From: Acidobacteriaceae bacterium
GTDB taxonomy: Bacteria > Acidobacteriota > Terriglobia > Terriglobales > Acidobacteriaceae
Direction: 5' to 3'
NCBI GenBank assembly: GCA_003167305.1
Contig: PMTP01000195.1
Span: 5,180 to 10,447 of the forward strand
DNA length: 5,268 nucleotides
Shown: positions 1 through 5,268 of the stretch, piece after piece
Numbering within the stretch: the stretch's first letter is position 1
Layout of the letters: every line of letters begins with the position of its first letter
Made by a program: the position numbers and the translations under genes
Notes under the pieces: model-generated
Database searches by the model: none
What the model was told of the DNA's origin: nothing
What the model saw: only the letters and a program-made list of their open reading frames with translations

Positions 1-269
1 TCGGCGTCCTCGTAGATCACGTCCAGCGGAATCTCTTCCGCCGTGGCTTTGAGCGGTGCCGGATGCGGCTCACCGGTAATGTCGATGCGTTCGCCGCCGC
101 GCAGCTTCAGCGAGGCCTTCTCGTGCAAGCCATCGACCAGCACATCGCCCTGGTCTATTAATAATTGGACGCGCGAGCGGCTCACGCCCTCAAGCTGCGC
201 GGCCAGGAACAGGTCAAGCCGCTGCCCTTTGGCCTCCGCCAGTGCTTCGATGGTGCGCTGTTCAGCCAT
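1..269 (-). CDS. RluA/RluD-family 23S rRNA pseudouridine synthase, N-terminal part (runs off the left edge)
   Basis: Only the first 89 codons are in the window. Residues about 17-65 form an S4 RNA-binding domain (RLDLFLAAQL, VSRSRVQLLIDQGDVLVDG, LRGGERIDI). It is followed by the P-x-P linker and the start of the catalytic domain (EEIPLDVIYEDA), the usual N-terminal order of RluD/RluA enzymes, which isomerise uridines in 23S rRNA. The catalytic HRLD motif lies outside the window, so the target uridine, and whether this is RluD or another S4-containing member, cannot be decided. The ATG at 269 is preceded by GAGG with a 6-nt spacer. It overlaps the end of lgt by 8 nt (ATGGCTGA), so translation is probably coupled. 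Codons 36-38 are TTA TTA ATA, which stand out in this GC-rich gene. The family call is firm; the exact paralogue is not. Confidence 0.92.
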   Translation of the reverse strand, partial: MAEQRTIEALAEAKGQRLDLFLAAQLEGVSRSRVQLLIDQGDVLVDGLHEKASLKLRGGERIDITGEPHPAPLKATAEEIPLDVIYEDA

Positions 270-1143
270 GTGCAGCCTCGTCTTTCGCTGATATCTCATG
301 AAGGATGGGTGCCCCATCCTTGCCGCGTTTTTGTTCTTGCGGCAAGGGTGGGATACCACGACCCTCGACCGGCCCGGCGTGTTCCAGCAGCACCAGCCCA
401 CCAACCACCACCAGCGCCACCGCAGCCGCCTGCGGCCCATCCAGCGCTCCGCCGAGCAGCGAACCGCGTCCTTCGGGGTCGCGCCAGAACTCGGTAATAA
501 AAACCACCACGCCGGCGCCTAGCAGGAGCAACCCGGCGACATCGCCCGACTGGCGACGATGCGGCAGCCAGAGCAGCAAACAAATCGAAAGTGTGAGAAA
601 AGCGAGCGCCGCGTAGGCCTGCACCGGATGCAACGCAACCCCCAGCGGAGCGCCGCTCCAGCGGGCGGCCAGCGGGTCGGTGTAGGTGACGGCCCAGCGC
701 GCCGCGGTTTCGGTTCCATAGCCCGAGCCGGCCAGCAGCGCGCCGAATTGCTCGAAGGCCATCCCCAGGGCCACAGGCGCGGCCAGCGCATCGGCCGTGC
801 TCATGAGCGGCAGCCGCTGCCCGCGTCCATACAATACAGCCGACCCAGCCGCGGCCAGCGCGCCGAAGGCCCCCAGCAGCGGGTGATGAATCATCGCCAG
901 CGTTAGCATCCACGAAGGGTGAAGGCGCAGGGCACTCCAGTTGAGAGCGATCAGCAGCAGCCGCGAGCCCGCCAGCGCCGCAAAGAGCGCGACCACGCAC
1001 AAGTTCCAAATCTTGTTGGGATCGAGCCCCGTTGTGTGAGCCGTGCGTTGCGCCAAAAACAGCGCCAGCAAGACGCCCACCGCCGCCGTTGCGCCATAGG
1101 ACGGAATCAGCATCGAACCGAGATGAAAGAGGACTGGGTGCAC
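262..1143 (-). CDS. lgt: Divergent prolipoprotein diacylglyceryl transferase (Lgt family), integral membrane protein
   Basis: Lgt moves diacylglycerol from phosphatidylglycerol to the lipobox cysteine of prolipoproteins in the inner membrane. The product, 293 aa from the chosen start, begins with the family pattern HPVLFHLGS..IPSYG (2-17). It has several hydrophobic segments (about 12-31, 48-68, 84-104, 116-138, 176-193, 202-219, 237-253), the loop LLAGSGYGTET (136-146), then VTYTDP, LHPVQAYAAL (171-180) and FWRDPEGRG (219-227). R221 fits the second conserved Lgt arginine. The first one, in the GRxGN/GRxGC motif, seems replaced: the aligned stretch is EQFGALLAG, with Q132 in its place. The FHGG-like motif is also degraded (HHPLLGAFG). 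The GTG at 1143 is chosen by homology although no Shine-Dalgarno is evident; the in-frame GTG at 1257 would lie inside the 6S RNA. The hydrophilic tail after about residue 255 includes a palindromic DNA element (residues 264-281). Family assignment is good; catalytic activity is less certain. Confidence 0.83.
   Translation of the reverse strand: MHPVLFHLGSMLIPSYGATAAVGVLLALFLAQRTAHTTGLDPNKIWNLCVVALFAALAGSRLLLIALNWSALRLHPSWMLTLAMIHHPLLGAFGALAAAGSAVLYGRGQRLPLMSTADALAAPVALGMAFEQFGALLAGSGYGTETAARWAVTYTDPLAARWSGAPLGVALHPVQAYAALAFLTLSICLLLWLPHRRQSGDVAGLLLLGAGVVVFITEFWRDPEGRGSLLGGALDGPQAAAVALVVVGGLVLLEHAGPVEGRGIPPLPQEQKRGKDGAPILHEISAKDEAAHG
301..352. repeat. REP-like double palindrome inside the 3' end of lgt
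   Basis: There are two overlapping inverted repeats. Positions 301-309 and 313-321 (AAGGATGGG / CCCATCCTT) form a perfect 9-bp stem with a 3-nt loop. Positions 318-326 and 339-347 (CCTTGCCGC / GCGGCAAGG) form another perfect 9-bp stem. The second extends across one mismatch to CCCA 313-316 with TGGG 349-352. The two structures share bases 313-321 and exclude each other. The element lies in the non-conserved, hydrophilic C-terminal tail of lgt, where it is translated as residues 264-281. It resembles dispersed palindromic repeats I recall from Acidobacteria, but only one copy is in this window, so repetitiveness is inferred. Confidence 0.6.
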
Positions 1144-1165
1144 CAGTGTCAGAATACGGCATTTG

Positions 1166-1202
1166 CGCTTATCGGGGTCCCCGATGAGCGATTGATGCTC
1201 AT
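1166..1202. promoter_or_regulatory. Two overlapping inverted repeats in the leader of lgt
   Basis: ATCGGGG-T-CCCCGAT (1171-1185) is a perfect palindrome around one base. It extends to CGCT 1166-1169 with AGCG 1187-1190 across a single T/G position. A second repeat, ATGAGC (1184-1189) with GCTCAT (1197-1202), has a 7-nt loop and shares bases 1184-1190 with the first, so only one can form fully in RNA. They lie between the 6S RNA 3' end and the lgt start at 1143. No U-tract follows on the minus strand, so an intrinsic terminator is not supported. An operator, a processing site or an attenuator-like switch are all possible, and none is proven. Confidence 0.4.
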
Positions 1203-1243
1203 TGGGGTGATTGGGCGCGGCTGCCGCAATCCTGCGGGAAGGT

Positions 1244-1436
1244 AGAATCCGGCCCACGGGGCCGTGTTTGATGCGCCGGTGAACCCTTCCTAAGAAGGTG
1301 GAGCTCTCCGCGGTTCATTAGGCATTCCGGACTGGCGGACACGGCACACAGAACCGATTGTCGAGTTGAGCCCCTGTTCATTGAATGTTGGTTCAACCAG
1401 CGTTGATCGCCCACCTGCTTTGCAGGCCGGTTTCTA
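1244..1436 (-). ncRNA. ssrS: 6S RNA
   Basis: 6S RNA binds the sigma-70 RNA polymerase holoenzyme by mimicking an open promoter and down-regulates transcription, mainly in stationary phase. Evidence: this is an ORF-poor gap directly downstream of zapA on the same strand, the usual location of ssrS. The predicted length of about 190 nt is typical. The ends pair: TAGAA-A-CCGGCC (1436-1425) with GGCCGG-A-TTCTA (1254-1243), one mismatch. An inner stem pairs CGCTGGTTGAACC (1402-1390) with GGTTCACCGGCG (1285-1274), one bulge. Between them is a large central region with family-like landmarks: GGGGCTCAACTCG, GTGTGCCGTGTCCG, GCCTAA (1323-1318), and the CCACC-hairpin-GGTTCACC block with a CCTTC/GAAGG stem (1298-1285). 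A promoter is correctly placed upstream. The ends are estimated to within a few nucleotides. Confidence 0.85.
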
Positions 1437-1442
1437 TTGCGA

Positions 1443-1471
1443 ATAGTAGGAGTCCGCGTGGGAAATTACAA
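1443..1471 (-). promoter_or_regulatory. Sigma-70-type promoter of the 6S RNA
   Basis: On the minus strand, TTGTAA (1471-1466, 4 of 6 to the -35 consensus) is followed by a 17-nt spacer and TACTAT (1448-1443, 4 of 6 to the -10 consensus). Initiation about 6-8 nt downstream would fall at 1438-1435, exactly where the pairing of the 6S closing stem begins. Promoter and RNA structure were located separately and agree. Read-through from the zapA transcript remains possible. Confidence 0.65.
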
Positions 1472-1526
1472 GTCTTGTATTGCAGGCTTGGTCTGTGCTA
1501 CCGTTTTGAACACGCTGTTTTCGGGC

Positions 1527-1552
1527 TGCCGGTTCCGAATCGGAGAGCGGCA
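1527..1552. other. Stem-loop just after zapA
   Basis: Nested inverted repeats TGCCG (1527-1531) / CGGCA (1548-1552) and TCCGA (1534-1538) / TCGGA (1540-1544) could form a two-part hairpin 8 nt past the zapA stop. No run of T follows on the minus strand, so this is not a textbook intrinsic terminator. It could be an mRNA 3'-end stabiliser or a factor-dependent stop. The rest of the stretch up to the 6S promoter (1472-1526) shows nothing recognisable. Confidence 0.3.
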
Positions 1553-1559
1553 ACGGCGG

Positions 1560-1880
1560 CTATCCTGTTTTTCGATCATCTTCGAGCACTTCATCGAGCA
1601 TTCCGCGCAGGCTGGCTGCGCGCGCCTTAGTCAGCCGCGCATCGCCGCCCGGGGCCTTGCGAGCCTCTGAAAGCTCGTCGGCCAGATTCAGCGCCGCCAG
1701 CACGGCCACGCGCAACGAATCCACCGTGCGCCCACCCGCGGCCACGGTGCGCATCCGCGTATCCACCAGTTCGGCCAGGCCGCGAATGTGCTCCGTGTCC
1801 TCACCGGCCAGGTAGTAGGTCTGGTCGTAGATTTCGACGGCAACATGGCCAGGCCGGTTGCCGGATTGCTCTTGAGCCAT
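1560..1880 (-). CDS. zapA: Cell division protein ZapA
   Basis: ZapA binds FtsZ, bundles its protofilaments and stabilises the Z-ring at midcell. The 106-aa product has the family's N-terminal globular part (about 13-48: VAVEIYDQTYYLAGEDTEHI, then LAELVDTRM) and a helical part (about 53-100) with the conserved DSLRVAVLAALNLADELSEA stretch, for tetramer coiled-coil formation. Length is typical. The ATG at 1880 is chosen because GAGG lies 6 nt upstream. An in-frame GTG at 1892 overlaps the preceding stop as GTGA, but it would place the Shine-Dalgarno inside the gene. The gene lies 8 nt after the coiled-coil gene and is followed by the 6S RNA, a common neighbourhood for zapA. Confidence 0.93.
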   Translation of the reverse strand: MAQEQSGNRPGHVAVEIYDQTYYLAGEDTEHIRGLAELVDTRMRTVAAGGRTVDSLRVAVLAALNLADELSEARKAPGGDARLTKARAASLRGMLDEVLEDDRKTG

Positions 1881-1888
1881 GGTTGACC

Positions 1889-2251
1889 TCACAGTTCCAG
1901 CGCGTCCAGTTGAGAGAGGATGCGCTCAACGCGCTGCCGCACCTGGGCGCGCTCCTCGCGCAGTGCACTGATTTCCTTCTGAAGCTGCTCGGCCAGCGGG
2001 GCCTGCTCGCGCAGTTGCATTTGCAACGTGATGACGCGCTCTTCGGCGGTGGCGCGCGCCTGCCGCTCGAACTTGACGAGATTCACGGTCCGCTGAATGC
2101 GTTCTTCCAGCGCGGAGAACTCGTCAACGCTCAACGTCACGGCGCTTGCTTCCTCGGCTAATTCCGCAGCCACTTGCTCAGCGACCGGCTCCGCCTGCTC
2201 TTCCGGCAGCGCTTCTTCCATCACATCTGACTTCCACAGGGACTCCGACAT
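1889..2251 (-). CDS. Small coiled-coil protein next to zapA (ZapB-like)
   Basis: The 120-aa acidic protein has an Ala/Glu-rich N-terminus (about 10-38) and then a long predicted coiled coil (about 45-118), rich in Glu, Arg, Gln and Leu. It ends in VRQRVERILSQLDALEL. Short coiled-coil proteins with a similar 'leucine-rich, LEALEL-type' ending often precede zapA in other bacteria and are annotated ZapB-like or as unnamed coiled-coil proteins. A role in Z-ring assembly with ZapA is inferred from position and architecture, since coiled coils give weak homology. The ATG at 2251 has TGGAGG 8 nt upstream; the in-frame GTG at 2266 is part of that stretch and is rejected. No signal peptide or membrane segment is present. 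Confidence 0.75.
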   Translation of the reverse strand: MSESLWKSDVMEEALPEEQAEPVAEQVAAELAEEASAVTLSVDEFSALEERIQRTVNLVKFERQARATAEERVITLQMQLREQAPLAEQLQKEISALREERAQVRQRVERILSQLDALEL

Positions 2252-2287
2252 TGAAAAAACCTCCACGGGAATATAGCTTATCCGTGA

Positions 2288-2315
2288 AGTATAGCGCCGA
2301 CCACGGCTGATTTCC
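2288..2315 (-). promoter_or_regulatory. Possible promoter of the ZapB-like/zapA pair
   Basis: In the 66 nt between the pheT stop and the coiled-coil gene, the minus strand has TATACT (2293-2288), a 5-of-6 match to the -10 consensus. A -35 element at the right distance is poor (GCGGAA region, near 2315-2310). A second AT-rich hexamer, TATATT, lies about 15 nt further downstream. The gap is long enough for independent transcription, but read-through from pheT cannot be excluded. Confidence 0.3.
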
Positions 2316-2317
2316 GC

Positions 2318-4474
2318 CTAACTGCGCAGCCGCGCCCCAACTTTGCCAACAGCCTCGACCACGCGTGCCTGGAACTCCTGCAACTCCTCCTCGCGCAGTG
2401 TGCGGTCCGCAGCCTGAAAGGTCGCGCCCAGCAATAAAGCGTACTCGCCCGCGCCCAGCTTCGCATCGCGGAAGACCTCGCGCGCCCGCCACTCCACCAG
2501 CTCGGGAATCCGCAATCCGGCCACTGCCTGGTCGATCTTTTCCCAAGCGATGCTCTCATCCAAAACCAGCGAAAAATCGCGGCGAACCGGCTGGAAGCGC
2601 GAGATCTCCCGCGCAATCGGCTGGCGCAACGGCAACTTGTAGAGCCGGTCAAGATAAAGCTCGCCCAGTAGCACCGGCTCCTTCAACTTGCGCTCGGCGG
2701 CCACGCGCGGATGCAGTTGGCCGAACCAGCCCGCAGTCATGCCGTCCACAACCACGCGCGCGGCGCGATACGGATGCAGCCACTCCGGCGTCAGCCCAGC
2801 CTCGGCAAGGAAGCGGTCAAAGAGGACGGTCCGTGACTGGAAGCGCCCCACCACCTGCTCCACCGCTCCTTTCACGTCATGAAACTCAATCGCCCGCGCC
2901 GCGTGCAGTGCTCCCTGCTCCGGCAGAGTTCCCACCGCGCCGAAGGAGAGCGCGGGCCGCTCGTCAACCTTTTCCGTCGTCCCGCTAAAGACCGTGCCCA
3001 GTTCGAACAAGCGCACGTCGCTCACATCGCGATGCAGATTGCCGGCGATCATCGCCAGCATTCCCGCCACCAGCGACGGCCGCAGCACGCCCGCCTCTTC
3101 GCTGAGCGGATTGCCCAGCGGGACCGCCAGCCCCGGTTGCGGCGCCATCAGTGCGGCTTCGGCAGCCGAGCAGAATGTGCTGCCTATCGCCTCATGGAAG
3201 CCGGCCGCGAGCAGCGTACGACGCACTTCAGACTCCTGGGCCGCCCAAAGCAGCGCGCGTACCCCTTCGCCAAAGGCCGGCAGCGTGTTGGCAAAGCGGT
3301 TGTAGCCGTAGACGCGGGCGACTTCTTCGATCAGGTCGATCTCGCGCTCCAAATCCAGCCGCCAACTGGGCTGCGAAACGAGCCAGACCTCGTTGCCCTT
3401 CGCTAACTCCGCTAGCTCCGCTTTCTTGGCTAACTCCGCTTTTTTGGCTAACTCCGCTAATCCGCATCCCAAAGCAGTCAGCACGCCCTCGACTGTCGCC
3501 GCGGTAATGCCCTCCGCGTCAATCGTCGTTCCGAGGATGCGCCGCACCTCGCTCAGCTTGAGCTCGACCGGCTTGCGGTTGGCGGTGCGCGCCTCGATAG
3601 CGGGCACGCGCGCGTCCACCAGATCGCCCTCGATCCAACCGCCATTGGCCAGCAGAATGCTGCTCACCAGGGCCGATGCCACCTCGGCGGCGTTGTAATC
3701 CGCCCCGCGCTCGAAACGATGGCTGGCGTCGGTGTGCAGCCCATGCCGCCGCGCCGTCCGCCGCACCGCGACCGGGTCAAACCAGGCCGCCTCGACCAGC
3801 ACATTTTTGGTCTCCGGCGTGATCATCGAGTCCCAGCCACCCATGACGCCGGCCAGACCAAGTGGCTTCGCGTGATCGGCAATGATCAGGTCTTCTGGAT
3901 CGAGTACACGCTCTACGCCATCGAGAGTCTTCACTCGCTCACCCTTGCGCGCGCGGCGCACTATGATGCCGCCTTCAATCTTGTCCAGGTCGAAGACGTG
4001 CGTCGGCTGGCCCATCCCGATCCAGGCGAAGTTGGTCGCGTCCACCGCGTTGGAAATTTGCTTCTGCTCCAGCAGACCAAAGTAGGTGGCCACCTCCGCT
4101 CCCGCAAACCAGTCGCGCGAGGGGCCGATGGTGACGCCGCGCAGAACTCGCGCCGTAAACCGCCCGCAGGCGTCCTCGGCTTCAATGCGCACGGAAAAGG
4201 GCTTGGCGACCGGCTTGGGCTGGGGCAGCTTGAAATCCAACGGCGGAAGCGTGAGGCCGTAGATCGCCGTCGCCTCCCGCGCCACGCCGTAGTGGTTCAT
4301 CGCATCCACGCGGTTGGTGGTGATATCCATCTCGTAGAGCGAGCCGCTGCCGTCTCCGAGGTCGTAGACGCCCTCAACGGCAATGCCGCGCAGAGTCAGA
4401 TCTTCAGCGAGTTGTGCATCATCGACGGGCAAATCCGGGAGGTATGCCCTAAGCCATTTCGTCAATATCTTCAT
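2318..4474 (-). CDS. pheT: Phenylalanyl-tRNA synthetase beta subunit, short form without the tRNA-binding OB domain
   Basis: PheT pairs with PheS as an (alpha-beta)2 enzyme charging tRNA-Phe; beta gives editing and tRNA recognition. The 718-aa product starts MKILTKWLRAYLPDL. After VEGVYDLGDG (34-42) it goes straight to EMDITTNRVDAMNHYGVARE (48-67), so the EMAP/OB module of about 110 residues found there in E. coli-type PheT is absent. Next come the B3/B4 editing region (about 100-280: DATNFAWIGMGQPTHVFDLD, EGGIIVRRA, ARRHGLHTDASHRFERG), the B5 domain (about 300-372, PSWRLDLEREIDLIEEVARVYG), the catalytic-like core (about 400-610) and a C-terminal ferredoxin-fold anticodon-binding domain (about 627-718, FQPVRRDFSLVLDE). 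Residues about 339-359 are an odd AELAKK repeat between B5 and the core. The ATG at 4474 has AAAGG upstream. It lies 38 nt after pheS. Confidence 0.97.
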   Translation of the reverse strand: MKILTKWLRAYLPDLPVDDAQLAEDLTLRGIAVEGVYDLGDGSGSLYEMDITTNRVDAMNHYGVAREATAIYGLTLPPLDFKLPQPKPVAKPFSVRIEAEDACGRFTARVLRGVTIGPSRDWFAGAEVATYFGLLEQKQISNAVDATNFAWIGMGQPTHVFDLDKIEGGIIVRRARKGERVKTLDGVERVLDPEDLIIADHAKPLGLAGVMGGWDSMITPETKNVLVEAAWFDPVAVRRTARRHGLHTDASHRFERGADYNAAEVASALVSSILLANGGWIEGDLVDARVPAIEARTANRKPVELKLSEVRRILGTTIDAEGITAATVEGVLTALGCGLAELAKKAELAKKAELAELAKGNEVWLVSQPSWRLDLEREIDLIEEVARVYGYNRFANTLPAFGEGVRALLWAAQESEVRRTLLAAGFHEAIGSTFCSAAEAALMAPQPGLAVPLGNPLSEEAGVLRPSLVAGMLAMIAGNLHRDVSDVRLFELGTVFSGTTEKVDERPALSFGAVGTLPEQGALHAARAIEFHDVKGAVEQVVGRFQSRTVLFDRFLAEAGLTPEWLHPYRAARVVVDGMTAGWFGQLHPRVAAERKLKEPVLLGELYLDRLYKLPLRQPIAREISRFQPVRRDFSLVLDESIAWEKIDQAVAGLRIPELVEWRAREVFRDAKLGAGEYALLLGATFQAADRTLREEELQEFQARVVEAVGKVGARLRS
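3402..3458. repeat. Imperfect 18-bp tandem repeat within pheT
   Basis: On the plus strand, 18-nt units begin at 3411, 3429 and 3447 (GCTARCTCCGCTTTYTTG type, the last one partial), with an extra 9-nt GCTAACTCC at 3402. The core GCTAACTCCGCT occurs at 3402, 3429 and 3447, and once with a single change at 3411. On the coding strand it gives the hexapeptide AELAKK repeated, at PheT residues about 341-358. Periods of 9 and 18 keep the frame, so the gene stays open. Confidence 0.85.
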
Positions 4475-4487
4475 CGGTTGTTACCTT

Positions 4488-4500
4488 TTAGCGAGTTAGC
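4488..4500. repeat. Inverted near-copy of the pheT repeat in the pheS-pheT gap
   Basis: TTAGCGAGTTAGC on the plus strand differs by one base deletion from AGCGGAGTTAGC, the reverse complement of the core unit in pheT. It thus sits in the opposite orientation to the copies at 3402-3458. It occupies much of the 38-nt intergenic space, just upstream of the pheT ribosome binding site. Chance similarity of a 12-nt word is possible. Confidence 0.4.
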
Positions 4501-4512
4501 GTGCGCTGCATT

Positions 4513-5268
4513 TCACACAAACTGCCCCAGGAACCGCATATCGCCGGCGAAAAAACTGCCAATCTCGCTGATCCCGTACTTCATCATTGCAATGCGTTCC
4601 ACGCCCATGCCGAACGCAAAGCCGGAAATCTTCTTCGGGTCGTAGGTAGGCTGCTTTTCCGCCGCAAACGCGAAGACCGCCGGGTCCACCATGCCGCAGC
4701 CCAGCAACTCAATCCATCCCGAGTTTTTGCATTTGCGGCAGCCTTTTCCTCCACAAAAAATGCAACTGATCTGCACGTCCGCCGAGGGCTCGGTGAAGGG
4801 AAAGAACGACGGAAAGAAGCGCGTCTTCACCGCCGAGCCGAACAGGGCCTTCATCGCGTGGTCCAGTGTTCCCTTCAGGTCGCTGAAGGTGATGTTGGTG
4901 TCCACGCACAGGCCCTCTACCTGGTGAAAGATCGGCGAGTGGGTTGCGTCGGCGGCGTCGTTGCGATGCACCTTGCCGGGAATCACAATCCGCACCGGCG
5001 GCGGCTGCGACTCCATCGTCCGCATCTGGACTGGAGAGGTGTGGGTGCGCATCAGCAGCCGGTCGCGTTGCGGACGCCGCTCCTGCCCAGCCACCACCAG
5101 CGTATCTTGCGTGTCGCGCGCCGGATGCCCCGGCGGAAAGTTCATGCTCTCGAAGTTGTAGTAGTCAGTCTCCACCTCCGGCCCCACGCCCACCGAGTAG
5201 CCCAGCGCCGCGAAGACGCCGACAATCTCATTCAGCGTGCGCGTAATCGGATGCTCGGCGCCCAGGAG
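4513..5268 (-). CDS. pheS: Phenylalanyl-tRNA synthetase alpha subunit, C-terminal part (5' end beyond the right edge)
   Basis: The 251 visible residues cover the class II catalytic core; the N-terminal coiled coil that grips tRNA lies outside. The frame is open to the edge and begins with motif 1 ([10 protein letters not shown], then [25 protein letters not shown]). The motif 2 region reads [24 protein letters not shown] (local 93-119), and motif 3 reads [17 protein letters not shown] (local 216-232), with FLGQFV at the end. Between [11 protein letters not shown] and [12 protein letters not shown] is a CxxCx4CxxC segment (local Cys 169, 172, 177, 180), which probably binds zinc. E. coli PheS has no such cysteines, but PheS proteins of several other phyla do. 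The GTG at 5193 is internal and is not the start. pheT follows after 38 nt, as a probable operon. Confidence 0.97.
   Translation of the reverse strand, partial: LLGAEHPITRTLNEIVGVFAALGYSVGVGPEVETDYYNFESMNFPPGHPARDTQDTLVVAGQERRPQRDRLLMRTHTSPVQMRTMESQPPPVRIVIPGKVHRNDAADATHSPIFHQVEGLCVDTNITFSDLKGTLDHAMKALFGSAVKTRFFPSFFPFTEPSADVQISCIFCGGKGCRKCKNSGWIELLGCGMVDPAVFAFAAEKQPTYDPKKISGFAFGMGVERIAMMKYGISEIGSFFAGDMRFLGQFV

Noticed and set aside
296..1162. Minus-strand open frame of 288 codons starting with ATG upstream of the lgt GTG
   Set aside because: Gly/Arg/Ala-rich shadow in another frame; the lgt frame carries the membrane segments and Lgt motifs.
1144..1257. Longer lgt start at GTG 1257, adding 38 residues
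   Set aside because: The added residues are not Lgt-like and the start lies inside the 3' arm of the 6S RNA. HPVLFHLGS at GTG 1143 matches the usual N-terminus.
1250..1436. 6S-like CCCACCTGC-hairpin block on the plus strand, suggesting the RNA might be plus-strand
   Set aside because: The plus strand lacks the GCCTAA and GTGTGCC blocks in order and has no matching promoter. The minus strand has these and agrees with zapA orientation.
1385..1670. Two plus-strand small frames across the 6S promoter and the end of zapA
   Set aside because: No recognisable product, and they run antisense over zapA coding sequence and the 6S region.
1881..1892. Longer zapA start at GTG 1892 overlapping the upstream stop
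   Set aside because: The GAGG ribosome binding site 6 nt before ATG 1880 would then be internal. A GTGA overlap is possible but less well supported.
2365..2988. Plus-strand open frame of 207 codons
   Set aside because: Pro/Arg/Ala-rich low-complexity translation typical of a shadow frame in GC-rich DNA, opposite the 3' part of pheT.
3402..3458. Repeats considered as a possible CRISPR array
   Set aside because: Units are 9-18 nt with no unique spacers and lie in frame inside pheT.
3719..4645. Long plus-strand open frame (308 codons)
   Set aside because: It is antisense to pheT and the end of pheS, whose minus-strand products have clear family motifs. The plus-strand translation has no recognisable domain and crosses the pheS-pheT gap.

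Overview
This GC-rich window reads almost entirely on the minus strand and looks like ordinary chromosomal housekeeping DNA of a bacterium, most probably an Acidobacteriota member. That placement is inferred from three things: the form of PheT, which lacks the tRNA-binding OB domain but keeps the rest; a divergent Lgt of the 'LLAGSGYG' type; and a GC-rich palindromic repeat resembling the dispersed repeats I associate with that phylum. No search was run, so the phylum is a best guess. No prophage, CRISPR array, toxin-antitoxin pair or other accessory island is visible.

Layout in transcription order (right to left). pheS enters from the right edge without its N-terminus, and pheT follows after 38 nt; together they form phenylalanyl-tRNA synthetase. 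After a 67-nt gap with a possible promoter comes a short coiled-coil gene, here called ZapB-like. zapA follows 8 nt later, so the two probably form a cell-division pair acting at the FtsZ ring. The roughly 300 nt after zapA contain no protein gene. Instead they hold a strongly supported 6S RNA (ssrS) at about 1244-1436, with its own 17-nt-spaced promoter and a long closing stem. Next is a 100-nt leader with two overlapping inverted repeats. Then comes lgt (divergent prolipoprotein diacylglyceryl transferase family), which overlaps by 8 nt the start of an RluA/RluD-family pseudouridine synthase that runs off the left edge.

The main points of interest are: (1) the 6S RNA, invisible to ORF calling, downstream of zapA as in many bacteria; (2) PheT lacking the OB domain and carrying an AELAKK-type hexapeptide repeat, whose DNA unit has an inverted near-copy in the pheS-pheT gap; (3) a palindromic element that forms part of the Lgt C-terminal tail; (4) Lgt without the usual conserved arginine; and (5) alternative hairpins ahead of lgt. 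I see no convincing new multi-gene system.
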